64,000 nucleotides of DNA from Smittia aterrima (taxonomy: Eukaryota; Arthropoda; Insecta; Diptera; Chironomidae), in the NCBI GenBank assembly GCA_033063855.1, contig CP093830.1, positions 12,152,854 to 12,216,853 of the forward strand, given 5' to 3'. The notes under the pieces are model-generated. The model ran no database searches. It had not been told where the DNA came from and saw only the letters and a program-made list of their open reading frames with translations. Below are positions 1 through 13,900 of this stretch, piece after piece (position 1 is the first letter of the stretch; the number at the start of each line of letters is the position of its first letter). The position numbers were made by a program, and so were the translations under genes.

Positions 1-906
1 TTTAATGTACAAATTTTCAATGTTCGACGAGTCGAAGAAAAAAGTGAAAGAAAAGTGACACCCTTGAGCTTGTTATCTCATGAGCTCCGACTCTATCCAT
101 TGATTTAATTACAAAGCAAACAAAGCTTTATACGGATATTAATGTATATATTTGATAAGCAAAGAGGGAGAAAACCATTAAGCATAGGCTTTTTCTGTTG
201 TTGGAAAACAGGATGAAGATTAAGACGAATTATTTATGACTCGCTTTTTGAAATAATTCGTAAACAAAGGAAAAGTTTCCGTCATTTCCCATGGCAGCGA
301 AGGGTTCAGAGTTAAATCATTTGCAGCTAGGTGAGCTTTCAAACTGACAAAGCGATGAAAGAAACGGAAGAAAGCTTTTAAGACTTAGGGATTTTTCATT
401 TCTTCAGAGTTTGACCCTATTGTTTCAACAATCTTTCAACTTCCTGGCCTTAAGGGAAGATGCTTTCGATGAAACCTAAACAGTGGAAAATGTCTAGTTG
501 ATTTAAATGTCTGGGGATTGTCCGTAAGTTGAATCATAATTATTTCAGTTCAATGAGTGAAGATGATAAATTTTCCTAATTAAGTTAAATAACGTAGTAA
601 GTTTATTTCCTTTTACTAGTCGACTCGTCGTCTCAAAAGTGGTTGCTTTAGATCATTAATTATTGACAGCTTAACAAATTAACACTAATCAGGAACAAGC
701 GTGTTATTTAAGCTTAATTAAGACAAATTTAATTTTTGCAAATCTTAAAAAAAATTAACGGTTTTTTTGATGTGTATTTCAAATGTTTCTCGAGTAAAAA
801 TTGATGTGTAAAGTTACACATAAATTTTCCTTCCTCCGCAAGCTGAGATTGTTTTGAAAAAAATTATTCTTCGTTTCAGTGTCGATTGAAAATACAAAAC
901 TAAGTA

Positions 907-1570
907 ATGGCGTTCAACTTAACAAGGTAAGTAACTGTTGTGAAGCGATGGTTTAGTGAATCTATTTGGTTAGACATGGGAATAAATAAAAATTTCAAAT
1001 ATAATCTTAGCGTAAAAAAAGTAAACAGAAATATTAAAAATAATTTTTCCATTTTAGAACACTTTGCAATCGTGCTTACATTAGCAACCCACCAGCTCTT
1101 TTCAAGGCACAATTGAATGCTGTCCGATGTGTCTCAATTAAAGTAGTTCCAAAGCCGGCAGATCTTAGCGAGAGCTTTCGACGAGAAAAATCTTCGTCTT
1201 AACCGCCCTCAATCACCACATTTGACGATCTACAAGCCTCAACTTACCACCATGCTCTCAATCACTCATCGTGGAACTGGGTATGGCTTTAACTGGATAC
1301 GCAGTGAAGATCTTCGGTCTTGCCGCTTTGGTTTGTCCAGAAGGAGCCAACTCAGTTATTTCAGCAATTGAAGGTCTTCATCTCGGAGCAGCGTCCTTGA
1401 CAGCTTTGAAGTTCACTCTCGCTTTCCCATTCGCCTTCCACACCGTCAACGGAGTTCGTCATTTGTTCTGGGATTTGGGAAAGTTCTTGTCAATCAAGGA
1501 AGTCTACACAACTGGCTACGCAATGCTTCTCGCTTCAACAGTCCTTGCAATCGTCTTAACTATGATGTAA
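907..1570 (+). pseudogene. SdhC: Frame-broken second copy of SdhC (complex II cytochrome b560 subunit)
   Basis: Exon 1 is 907-926 and exon 2 is 1058-1570, with the same GT and AG splice sites as the intact gene at 61054. Compared with that gene, exon 2 has a 3-base insertion near 1090, single-base insertions near 1176 and 1279, and a 3-base net insertion near 1305. The two single-base insertions destroy the reading frame, so only the last 95 or so codons remain open, starting from an out-of-context ATG at 1271. The rest of the protein is almost unchanged and the 3' end differs only by synonymous codons. The breaks look like sequencing errors in a contig end rather than decay. Treat it as an assembly copy, not as a second functional gene, unless reads show otherwise. 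Confidence 0.85.
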
Positions 1571-1730
1571 ATTTTTTCAAGTATCTCAATGAAGTATTGT
1601 CACCATCAGTAGAAGTCAAGTCGAGAATATTTCTATGAAACATCAAATTCTTGTGGAAAATTCTTTAATAAAATATTTAATTTATTGTGGTACAACAATA
1701 ACAACATTAATAAATCGAATTCGTTGTTTC

Positions 1731-1842
1731 TCAATCCCATTCGTTGTCACTGCTGTTTGAATCATCAGTACTAGTATCACGTTTAGAAGGCGGAGGAATT
1801 AAGGAACTGACTTTGTCCATAATTGAAGATTTTTCCTTTTCG
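1731..1842 (-). CDS. WASH1 C-terminal fragment, cut by the scaffold gap
   Basis: This minus-strand piece encodes roughly the last 37 residues of WASH1, including the proline stretch, the acidic tail and the stop codon at 1731-1733. It corresponds to 61862-61974. It is interrupted by the N gap, and one T of a homopolymer next to the gap is missing compared with the intact copy. It is part of the duplicate contig and should not be counted as a separate gene. Confidence 0.85.
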
Positions 1843-1942
1843 NNNNNNNNNNNNNNNNNNNNNNNNNNNNNNNNNNNNNNNNNNNNNNNNNNNNNNNNNN
1901 NNNNNNNNNNNNNNNNNNNNNNNNNNNNNNNNNNNNNNNNNN
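1843..1942. other. Scaffold gap of exactly 100 N
   Basis: There are one hundred consecutive N bases, the conventional placeholder for a gap of unknown size. The left edge lies inside the duplicated WASH1 coding region. The right edge starts unrelated, non-coding sequence that does not continue WASH1, so the two sides are not shown to be adjacent in the genome. Confidence 0.99.
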
Positions 1943-4900
1943 AAATGCTTTAAAACTTCGAGCAACTCACGAATTATGTTCAACCGCAGAAGATTTTTTC
2001 AGACATCAAAAAGTAACTCCTCACAATGTTTCCTTGTTGTTACAGCCACACAACACTCCAAACATCTCATCGTCATCGACACAAAGCGATCTCCGTTCAA
2101 GTTCTTTTGTATCGCTTTCAGTAAATAAAATACTTCAAGTTGTCGTATCAAAACGTCCACCTTCGGCACAATGAGCTTGAAACACTTTTCACTCCCTTTC
2201 GACGTTCAATGACACTCATCAGCAATAACGTAACATTTTTATTCAGCAAGAAACGCTGTTTCTGATCGGAACAGAAAGATTCTCAACAGTTGCTACAATC
2301 AGCAACGAAAACACTCTCGAGAGTGAAATAATTATCAAGCGGCTGTTTATTATTTCGAGCTGCTTTAATCGTCCTCAAAGGCTTTGACGACCGAATTGAA
2401 ATATTTGTTGATTATTGCGATAAAAAGAAGAGGACGGAACCTTGGGTTGACATTTTGAAGTGAGACGAGACGAGTAAACAATCAGAATTATGAGCTGAGG
2501 GTGGTTTTGTGGCTTTCGCAATCATTAGTTTGCTAACTTCACGCTTGAAAGAGTTTCATTCTAGTCAGCCTAACAAAATTGCTTCCTCGTAAACCAAGCA
2601 AACGCTCCCCCTTCGCTAAACTCTTTTTAACGAAATTAAAAACAAAATTTCCTCGAGAAAAGATGTGAGCTCACATCATGAAAACTCTCGTATCCTTTCG
2701 AAAATATTTGTTACATAATAATTTCATGCTTCGAGTGTATTTATATTGTAGATTTTCCACGGCATCGTTCACGAAGTGCTCGAGAAATGAAAATTATATC
2801 GAAATTATTTACTTTGCTTTTAACTTTGGCACATTTTTCCATTAAAACGAGAGACGAAGCGCCATTCTTTTCAACGATAAGAGTGAAGCGAGCTCCATGT
2901 ATGTTGCCATTAAATAAATTAACGTGTTCGCTGATGGAAATTTCGTTTCGATGTTTGCCAGGATGAAGCGAGGAAATAATTTTAAAATTAAAAAGGTTCT
3001 TGAAGCTCTCAATGGCGAATTTTATTTTATTCTCCGTCAAACGGAAGCTTTCCTTTCGTTCCTTGTTTACCAGCGCGACGATTAAAAGAAGGAACGAATT
3101 AAATTAAACAGGTGTTTACATATCGTGTCGAAAAAGAGAGAGAAACAAAAGCTAAAACTGAAATTACTTATTTGATTTATGTATCGAGCGTCTCTCGACT
3201 TACCAAGTAATTTACAACATATGTTTTGACATTTCAACAGTTTAACTTTTTGAATGATGGAGAGCAAACGTTTTATCACGCACATCTTGTCAAGTTCCAC
3301 CTCTCTGTGAAAGTATTAAGGTCTTCGCGATCAGAACTCGAATACATTTCGAAGTCAAACATCATAAATCTCCCGAAACATTTTAATGATGGCCTTCGAC
3401 AAGTTGTCAGGACTTTTCGTGAGCAAACAGTTGAGTTGATTGAATATAAAAAATATTTTAACGTCGAAGAGAATCAGATTCGTTAAACTATTCGATCATT
3501 TCAGTTCCCGTAGCGGCGAAAGACTTTACTGTTCGCAATGTAAATGTTCAATCAATTTTAAAATGAAATCTCGCAATTTTCTGTTCGCAAGCATCAAAGG
3601 AGAATTGAAAGTCACAATCAACACGCTTCCCCAGTAAAAAGTTTCTACTCAATTTCGCTTTTAAAAGCATTTTTCTCATTCAATAATTGACGAGAATTAA
3701 AATCGTTTCGCAAACAAAACACAATTTATTCATTATATTTCTTCATGTCACAGGTACCGAGTGCTGAGCGGATAAATTAAAAATCTTTTTTTTTTCGATA
3801 AATTTCCATTCGGTTTTATACGGAGCCTTTATGAAGGCTGCTGCTGGAAGCTTGTTAATACACGTTGGGTAATAATAATTGCACATATGCATTATTGAAC
3901 AGTGCAAACACGTCGAGCACTTGCCGCACGGCAATTTTACATTGGTTGGTGCATTTAGCGATAAAGCTGACGATGGAAATGAAATATCGATTCGGACTTT
4001 GTAATGCAATAAACCCAACGTTGCAGTTGTCGCTTCGTGCAAAATGTGCGCGTTCTCGATGAATGGAAACGAAAAATTTATGAGATTTAATGTTTTCAAT
4101 AAACAAACTGTTTCCAATGAGATTTGACATCAAATGAATTTAATTTTAATGATAAACCGAAGGTTTCGTGTTTGCTCATCTATTCGACTGAAAGTCTCTT
4201 TTAAGTAATGAATAGAAAAGTTTATGAATTGAATCGAAGGCAAGTCAGTGTCTGGCGACGATATTCGGATGACATAATAAAAACGAAGCAAAGGAAAAAC
4301 AATTTCACTTGTTTGTGCAGTTGTACAAACATTTAGCACAACAATAAAATCTCTTTTGAATTGTTTTCCCAACAACTCGAGAAGAAGAAAAGTGCATTCG
4401 TCTCTCTCTTTGACTGCTCGAATGCATTTGACAACTGAACGCGCCTTTTATTCACGCGGTAGACTTCGGACGGACTTCCTTCCGTGCTAACAGAAGAAAA
4501 TAATTTCTGAAGAATAAAAATTTACAGTCGCATTGTTAACACTGAATAATGGAGCGAAACAAAATGTGTTTTCATCTCTAAGAGATGCCGTAACAAATTG
4601 CAGTCGAGAAGAGATGACAAAACAATTCTTTTATAAGCCAGAAACATTTCTTTTATCATCTTCCTTCCTTTGAGCATCCAAAATATCATAAAAATCTAAT
4701 AAATATCTGTACGAGACTTTTCTTTCTCTTTCGTCTTAGACTTTAGTTAAGATTTTTTGAATGGTGACAAGGTCTGAACTTTTATGAAAGAAATCTTTTC
4801 GTCTAGTCACCCTTTTATCCTTTCTCTTCGCATGTAAATTCTGCTTGAGGCTATTAATCCACTTTAAAATTGGATTTTTTGAGATTACTTTTGTACCTCT

Positions 4901-7900
4901 TCCTTCTTCGTCGTTTCCCTCACAAGGAAAATCAAGAGCCACTTTGTGTTTGAGTTATACGTTCAGATAATCACTTCCTTTTTAGAAAGAAGAGAAGAAT
5001 CTTTTGCGAGATGAGCTGAAACGGATGGATCAGAAGGGAAATATTGCAAATTACGTCAGTCATGCAAAAATGCAATAAGATTGTGCAAGTTCTGTTTTAT
5101 TCCTTGGAGCTATGCTTTGTCGTTGTCAAAAGAAAGAAATTTTATTGCAAGACCTCAATTAATCAAACTATAAAAATAGCAAGACTCAGCAACAACAGGA
5201 AAGTCCCGTAAAATAATTATGACCCTAAACGAATCGCTCGATTTAATTGATTCTGCCACATACAAAGCGTATTTATTTTCGTTTTAAATTGTTGTTCGGC
5301 ACAATCGCAAACAGAAAGCCCTTTCCGATGTCGTTTTATCATGAATAAAAATATTTTGCTGTCCCTCGACGATTTATTAACGAGGGTGACAGAGAAATGT
5401 TTATTGCTGAGCATTCTCTTCTTCTAAACAACGCACAAAGTGCGAGAGGCCTCCGATTGTAACATTGTGACTTCAATTCAATCGCATACCTGCACGAATA
5501 GGAATCACAACATTAAAAAAATTGCATTCCGTCTCGTAAGTGAGTGAGGACAAAGAAAAGCGGAAACTGACGGATGGGTCGAAACTGATTTCTCAACAAC
5601 AAAATAAATAATCGAGAAGAATGCCTTAAACGTCGATTTCCTCGACATAAAACCTTTTTTGTGTGACTGCAAAAATATTTATCTTTCGTGTCAAGAAAAT
5701 AAGGCGAAGAAAAACATTTTGAGATAAAGAAAAATATTCGTAGAGTCAAAAAAAAAGTATTTTTTTTAAGGAGGAAGAAAGGTACAACAACATCAACGAA
5801 GAAGCGTTAAATCCTCACTCATTATATCCTGTTATGTCCTGCTGTGTTTAGTAATTGTTATTGCATGTAATTCCAGGCCTCAAAACTGTGAAAGCCTCCG
5901 AAAAAAGAACATTAGCTCTCTACCATAAAATCAATTAGATTAAAGATCGGTGTCATGTTGTGTGAACTCGAAAGTACATCAAGTCAATTTTCACACAATT
6001 GGCATCGGAGATTATCAGCAATTTGTAAGATTTAAATTGTTTCTGGTGCTGAATGAATCAGTGGAAATTTGTTTGGGAGGGTGATGGCGACGTTGATAAA
6101 AAGATATGAAATTGCTATTCACATTTAATCTTTGAATGATCATGAATATTCAAGAATTCATTTCAATTCTTCCATTAGACGTTACAAGCTCACCGATTGA
6201 AATTCTAAATCATCGCCTACAGCTACGAAGCGGGTTTGTTTGATTATTGAAGGAGGACCAGCTGATATGAAATGTACTTTTAAAGACATCCCTCTGTTCA
6301 AATAGAAAGGGCGACAAGAGAAATTGCACGCGCGTGTGTGTAAGTCCTATGAGGAGAACGGAATTAAAAGGAAACTTTTTAATTAAAGTTTATTACTTCC
6401 AATGACGCAAGAAGAAGATGAAAAGCGGAAAGTTTCATCTCCCCAGTCTCGTCATAAAATCCTCCGAGAAGCTCTTGGTCTTCCAATGAAAAGCGAAGAG
6501 ACAATGAACACATAAAACAAATCTGAATGATCAACAATACTTAAAAATATTAATTTATTGAAACGACGAAGGAAAGTTCATGAAATGTTGAAGCTGAGGT
6601 GTCTGCTAGAATTCAATTTGATTTTCCCTTTCAACTCGAGCTCATGTTGGTCACGTGTCCTGATGAAAAGTTGAATATTTTTTTAAAGAGTTCATTATTA
6701 TTGTTTACGCAATGGATCTTTCAATCGACGCGATTTCAATCCCGTTGTCGGGCGTCTGTTCATTACGATGTTTGTAATTTAGATGGAAAATCCTGTAAAC
6801 ATTGTTGATGTTCTTATTGACACGGCGGGATTGTCGATAGAAGAATGAACAACGGAGAACGAAAAAAAAATGGAAAATCGTGCGGAGATAATAAAGCGAA
6901 AAGATCGAGACGAGTGCACGATTGTGATTGAAAATAGCTTCAGAAAAATTCAACACATGCAGGTGTTTACTTAGAGCATGCAGTGAACTAAATCACGTCG
7001 AATCGAATAAAGCAACTCTCGTCCTAGCGAATCGACAAAATTCTCTGACTCATTGATAGAGACTCTCGAAGCACCTTCGATTCAGTTGGAAAACTGTTCT
7101 CCAAATGCAAACAACGCCAACAAGATACAAACTCATTTTCACGAAACATGAGAGGGAACGAGCAGATGGAGAAAAAAACGAGTGAAAATTGATTTTTCTT
7201 CTTTGCGCGGAAAGTATTGGCATGATCTGAATTTCAATTAAAATGAGAGCCACTTGTCGACAGAGTCCTCGATGCATAAAAATCTGATTCACACTCGAGC
7301 GGTTCCTAATTAAGTCAATAGACGCCGATAAAATCATTGAAGCCCAATCGAATCAATTTCCATTAAAATAATTACATAATCATTAATTAAGCTTTCTAGA
7401 GCGGGTGATGAGTGTTCATCAATCAATAAATCAGACTTGTCTAGGAATGTTTGCCTTCAGAGGAAGAATGAAAAATCACTCGCAGGATCGTCACGTCGAA
7501 CATTTGAATTCGAGAAAACCATTCAAAGTTAAATAAACATCGAACGCGACATCAATCAAAAATGAAATATCTAATTCTCTTGTGATAATATCAATTCGAT
7601 AGCGAAACTTTTGTCGCATCTACAAAAATGAATGCGAGGTCGCGATGAAAAATCAAAGCGCAAATGTCATCGAAGCGGATGACATTTTATTCATCTCCTG
7701 TGAATTTTGCATGATCGCGTTGTGCAATAAACAGAGATTGAATTCATTGTTGATCCATGCATCGCTCTTTGTGTACCGGGGCCATGGAAAAAGCTATGAC
7801 ATGCTATATCTCAAGCTTAGAGCGGAATCTGTGCATCAATTTCCAATATGCTTTCAAGCTTTTTTTATTCGCCCGCTCTCTCGCTCGTTGCGATATGAAG

Positions 7901-10900
7901 TTTTTAATGAAAAATAAATGCACTCCAATAGGATTTTATGCAAAAGTGTAAACACGCGGACCTGCTGGGGAAATGAAACAATGCACGATGCGGAGCTCGT
8001 AGCTAGCGAGCAACATATGGCACGGGACGCTTGCTCGAAATCAAATAAGAGGGGAAACCTTTCGCATGAAAGTTTTAAAATATTGTTTAATGAATTATGT
8101 TATCGCATTTGCGTACGATGTGAATATTTTGTTGCACGTCCAACTTTTCACTCTGACGAGTTAAAGTTTCTTTCCAAATTATGGCTCAGAGTGATGAGTC
8201 GACGAAGTCTTATCTAAACTGAAACTCTCGTTAAACTTAAACAGAAGAAACTTCCATAATTTGATCACATCAAAGTAATGAATCTTTTAAAAAAAGGATG
8301 AAAATATTTCCCAAACATTTACTTAACGTTTTCGCATTTGCCTTTGAGAGAGAAGCGAAAGACGGTTTTAATAATCTTCTCGCCTGAAACACTCGCTCGC
8401 GCGGTTTCTCCGGGAAAGCGAATTAATTAGATTTTGTTTGCTTAAAGATTAAAAGTATGCGTACGATGAGTAAGAATCGTGGATAGTAAATGTTTGCGGT
8501 GAATTGCGATATAAAATTTAAAAAATTTAATTAAAACTCGCTAAATATAAAAAAATAAACCAAACGAGTATCATGAGCTTGCGTAACCCTTCGATGATAT
8601 TTCGAGATAACCAATTCCTTTCCATTTTGTGAAATCGCAGCTAAGCGCGTTTTGCGACTCAACCGTGACTCACGTCGTCGCTGTGACTCTCGTAAAGAGC
8701 GACGCTGATATTTTTACGATTTAAAATGGCTTATGTTTACTTTTCCTTAATGTATTTTTCTTTGAAATTTATATTCATTTTTCATGAACGCCATGGGAAA
8801 CTTATACGTTTCTTCAATTATAAAACTATAATGAGCTGTGCTTGGCTCTCTTTCTCATCATCGAAACAGACAAAAGACAACGAAGCGACAAAAAAAAAAT
8901 AACGCTAAGAGGAGCGGTAAATCTTTTGTTTTATACTTTTCGTTTTATGATATTTTCTTGCTTTATTTGCATTGTCTTTATCTCTCTTTCTTGTTCAAAT
9001 AAAATTAACTTAAAAGACTTTGTAGAATATGTATGTGAAAACGACCATTTTGAAAGACTCTGCCTAAAAATGGGGCCGTTTGATGTCGATGGAGTTTCGT
9101 GGAAAAGTGAATTATTTGGATCGAACGACATCCGCAAATAAATTCTCTGAATTCACCTGTGAAGTTCATAAAACTTTGCGAATCTAGTCTCGAGGATTGA
9201 ATGTTTGATGACAAACATTTAATATTAATATAATTTATTAATTTTCCTTTCCAGTACAATATTTGGGGAAATGACAGTTATCTATATCAAAATCCACAGT
9301 GGCGTTATTTGCCCGGTTAAATATTTTACTTATCCATTTTTTTCGTCTTTTTTTTGAGACAGATTTGAGTGAAAAACTCTAATGTGTGTTCGAAATAAAT
9401 ATAAACATTAAATATTTGATTGTTGTGATATAATTTCTCTATTCTAACAGCACTTGGTCTTCCTGATTGTCTAGTGTGGTAGGTAGAGGTTTTTTATTTT
9501 GCTTGCGATTTAATTTGGAAGGCAAGTGCCATCTCCTGCAGCTCTTATGTCAATTGTGCTGAGTTGAGTGTACACAGACTCCTTAAACTTAAGATTTTCC
9601 TTTAGGTTCAGCCTAGTTCTCTCTCTCTCTCTCGACCATTATTTTAGTGTTTGACTAAGAAATTTCCAATCATCATGAAAAGCCTTTTGAGCCTATAAGA
9701 GTTGCGACAATCGTTTGACGTAATTACCTGTCTTTTCACACTCAGAAATATTTCATGTCATCTTTGATATTTGCAGAATGATTATTTGCTCGAGCCACAG
9801 TCTGAGATCTTTGATTATGATCAATGCAGATAAAACAAGTTTATTTGGTCAAATTAAGATGATAAAAGTTGCTTTGTGATCCAAAATTTGTTTTCAACAC
9901 AAAGGCCGACTGTTTGTGTCGCTAATTAAAAAGCTTTGATAGTTCTTGTTTTGATAACGAAATTCCTAACAAGCATGAAGACTACGCAAGACGGTTTCGA
10001 AATTGAACAAGACTTGCGTCTTGTTGATCATTTCATTTCCACGCTCATCGCAAAGTTATTTCAATCATCGGCCGAGTGTTTTATGAAGGAGAATAATGAA
10101 GTTGCATTCATGAATAATAAAAATTCTTTATAGGCGACAGATAATGCGTTCTTATCAAACTCCACGTCTCAATTGTCTCCTTTATGTTTATCAGAAAGTA
10201 AATAGTTTCATGGAGATAAAGTTCATGTTTGCGCACGGTCGAGAGTTTTTTCTTTTTTTTCATTCGGAGTGAGTCGTGTCGAGAGGAACCTACATAGATA
10301 GCTCTGAGCCGTAGACAAGTCTTGCGGCTGGCTTAACTACTTCCGGTTCTCGAAAGAAGAAAAAGGAGAATTCGAACAAGAGTCTTTGATGTTTATGTAG
10401 CAATTGACGTCGATGTTTAAAAGTTTTAATCCTGTTACGCCAATCGCTTTTCTTCAACTCATATAATAACCTTCACAAATTGGATTTAAGCTTTCCGATA
10501 AATTGGATTCAATCTATTCGAGAATCAGAAGTTTCTTTGTTGTGAACAGATGAGATTCGTTGCTCTCTCGCTCTTTCCCTTCAGGCGTGAATCTTTTCAC
10601 TCATCGCATAGCGCAAATCCTTATTGCATTATCATTCATTATTCAAATTTCCTTCAATTAGTCAGATTCTGTTGTCTAAATACGAATTGTAACACAGGAG
10701 ACCTTTCGCTGTATGTGCGAGGGTTGAAAATTTAATTGAACAAATAATGTTTCAATCAAAGCTTTATGAAGAATTGAATAGGCGAATAATGTTTGCGACT
10801 AGCAGAACTCGCCAAAGATGAGAAATATTACAACCCCGCAACAAATTTATATTATACCAATAAAAATCAACCCCTCCGGTGAGCTCTACATGTGCATTGA

Positions 10901-13900
10901 ATAACTTAAGTCTAGGGGAGGAAAGAATGAAGAATCGCTTACGCAGTTTTTGCTACAAATTCCTCAGTCAAAGGGAGAATCAAATCATTGAGAAATTCGC
11001 TTTAATCCTCTTCCTCTTTTGTTGTGATTTTTCTCCGTTGCTGTTTCATCTCGCTCGTTGTTTATTTTGCTGAGGAACAAGCAGCGAGCTGAGTGAGAGA
11101 TAATTTGGAAAGATTTAGTGCGGAATTCTTAAAGTTGATTGATAATGATTGATTTATTCGTTCGTTGAGAACGTAATAATTAAGAAGTTTGAACCTTCAA
11201 CCAACAAGTCACATGAGTCGCAATAAAAAGAACATTTAAATCTTTCCAAAGCCAAACAAATCTCTCTCCCACAACAACAATAGCTGTGCGCGTGTGATGT
11301 GAAAATAACACAGAAAAACTTTCCGATAATCTTTCAGATGCACGACAGAAAGCATTCACACGTTTCAACAGTTTGCCACTTTGTGATGGGCGTACGTGTG
11401 ACATGACTGTTTTCGTAGGATTTCGATTCTTTTAAATGAGCAATGAGATGAACAAACAGAGGCGAGGCTTTATATTACTTAACGGCGTTAATATTTTTCA
11501 AGAAATCTCGATGTTGATTGAAAATTTTCCACGAACCTCGATTGCCTTGAGAAGATTCTCGCTTGTTGCCATCTCTCTAACCAGGTGGAAGTTAGTGGTT
11601 TAAGAATGAGTTTACCGTCAATATTTGAATGTGATTGAATTATCACACTTTTCTTTCAAACTCTATCTCTCCCGCTTTTGGCCAAAATCTGCTTCCCGAA
11701 TAAAAAAACAATTTACCAATTCGTCAAAAAGTGTTTTTCTTCCTTCTCGTTTTCGTGCAAATATTGACGTCAAAAAAATTCTGATCCCGTGTGTCCTTTC
11801 TCTCTCGGCACATAAATTTTCACAGAATTTGTAAATATTTTCCAATCAAACAACCACGAGAGAGTGAGAAAATTTTTTGCCAGGAAGGAGAAATCTATTC
11901 AAATCTGTTTACGCAAACCAGCAAAAGTTGCGATAATAACTTTCAATATTGACTCGTCTGCAGTGAAAGTTTATAAGTTCGATTAGCATAAAATATCCCA
12001 TTAATGTTGTGCAATCAAAAACTATCGCAATCAAAATGACATAATGCTAATAATTATGTTGATGTTGTTTCACTCCCCCTTCCGCGCAACTATCCGCCTG
12101 TCAATAGAGCTCTGTAGTGTTTGACAGAACAGAAGCTTGATAAATTATAGGACAAATATTTCTTGATGAAATATTTGAATGTTTAATAACAGCATAAGGA
12201 GAAAAATTGAGTGCGATATAAATACTTAGTGTAAATTTGGCTTATCATTTTAAGGAAAGTGAAACTCTTTTTAAACACACTCATATTTGCACAAAAATGA
12301 TATCTCTGGCTCTTTTTTCATTCGTTATACGACGATGATGTTTGCATCGAATCAACAGAACTCTTAGAACATTTCTGCCATCTGTATCTTTCAACGTCGA
12401 ACCACAATCATAAAGTTTTCCTTTTTTTCCATTCGAGAAGTTTGCTGTGGAAATACATTTCCAACTCACTCCTCTCCCAACCTTTATCGTAAATTAATTC
12501 AAATTGAATTGGAAATTAATTTAATTGAGTTATGTTTCATCGATTGTCTAGCTTCGATTGATCTATGAGCGAACAAAATTCGAATGGAACACTTTTCCAT
12601 TTCCACTCATCGCAGAGCAATGTTATCACTCAATGGCTGAGGGAGTTTTCCACTGTCTATGTGTATTTGTAGATGCTTTGTCGTACCACTCGAAACATGG
12701 TGGAGCAGTTGAAGATGAAAATTCAAGCGGCATTGCTTCACGTAGACTTCGGGAAATTCTCTCCTCTTGTTTGTATGACGATGATTTTAATTTTATTCAT
12801 TCATGATTTCGGTAAATATTTTGATTGCAAATATATTTTGTTTATGTAGTGTACTTTTTTTTTATTTCTATGCCTACATAGACAATCTGTGCGCTCTTGT
12901 TGACTTAATACGTGTATATATTTTTAATATTTAACTGAAAAAAAAATACGTCTAAATATATTTACTCGACATTCTTCTGTAGATATAAGGTGAGAGAGCG
13001 CAATCCTCGTTTTAAAACAAGTGTGGATAATTTCTACTGCAAATAATTGATTGACATTGTACACACAGTACCTTATGTGCACATTATTTCGCATATTGAA
13101 CGAGAGCGTATAATTGAGGAACGAAAGCTAATTGATTTTCAATTTATTTAGCTTGCAAACAAGTTCAAGACAAACTTGATGTTTGATCAACTTTTCTCTG
13201 ATTCTGTTAAAGTTTGACGATGCATTTCAGGGATTAAATATTAAAAGAATGAGAACAACAAATGTTTTAATTTTAAAATTTGTTTAATAAGCTGCCCTGC
13301 AACTCTCCAAAAGCCGAGCGAGAGAATGAAATTCTCGCATATGTTGCGTGGTTTACGTTTTAGTTTTCAATGCACGAGCAAACAAATCTCACCCCCGTCG
13401 TAAAGCCTCGACGATTATTTCGGCTCTCGAGCCGACTGTTGTTTCGAAGGATAAAAATAAATTAGCAAATAAATGGCTGTGAGCAATCACAACAACATTG
13501 TGAACATATGAATAATAAACATATCAAGGCAATCCACGGACTGTCGTAACCCCTCACGAATCATTGCACCCTCAACCGATTCTCATTGAATCCGAGTGAC
13601 AGGAGAAGGAAAAAGAATTGTGATAATGAAATGTAATTGTTGACATATTTTTGGCATTTATTGCGATTAAAATCAAATGCACTTTGTGCTTCGCATTTAT
13701 CTCTGATTTAATCTTTCGTCACTGCTCAGACCACGACAGTTGAATACAACTAAGTTAATAACTAGAAAAACCTTCCAATTATTTACTTTTGAGCGATCAA
13801 CAACCTTGAAAACTTCTAATGAGCCGTCGAGGCAAACAAGTGCTTTTTTGAATTCGAAATGAAATTGATTGAAACTTTGCTGAAAGACACATCAGCTTGG

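Larger units (their letters stand above)
1..1842. repeat. Direct duplicate of 60173-61974 (probable misplaced haplotype contig)
   Basis: This block matches 60173-61974 nearly end to end in the same orientation, covering the SdhC upstream region, both SdhC exons, the 3' UTRs and the last codons of WASH1. It is about 40 bases longer than its partner because of many scattered 1-4 base insertions, which occur in coding and non-coding sequence alike. It also carries genuine-looking substitutions, including three synonymous changes in adjacent codons and a diverged patch around 560-700. It stops exactly at an N gap. Insertion-rich error plus allelic-type substitutions at a contig end suggests an unpolished alternative haplotype placed by scaffolding. 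A real tandem duplication with a unit near 60 kb is the alternative. Confidence 0.93.

Noticed and set aside
907..1570. A functional second SdhC gene
   Set aside because: The frame is broken twice, insertions are spread evenly over coding and non-coding sequence, and the block ends at a gap. A contig duplicate explains it better.
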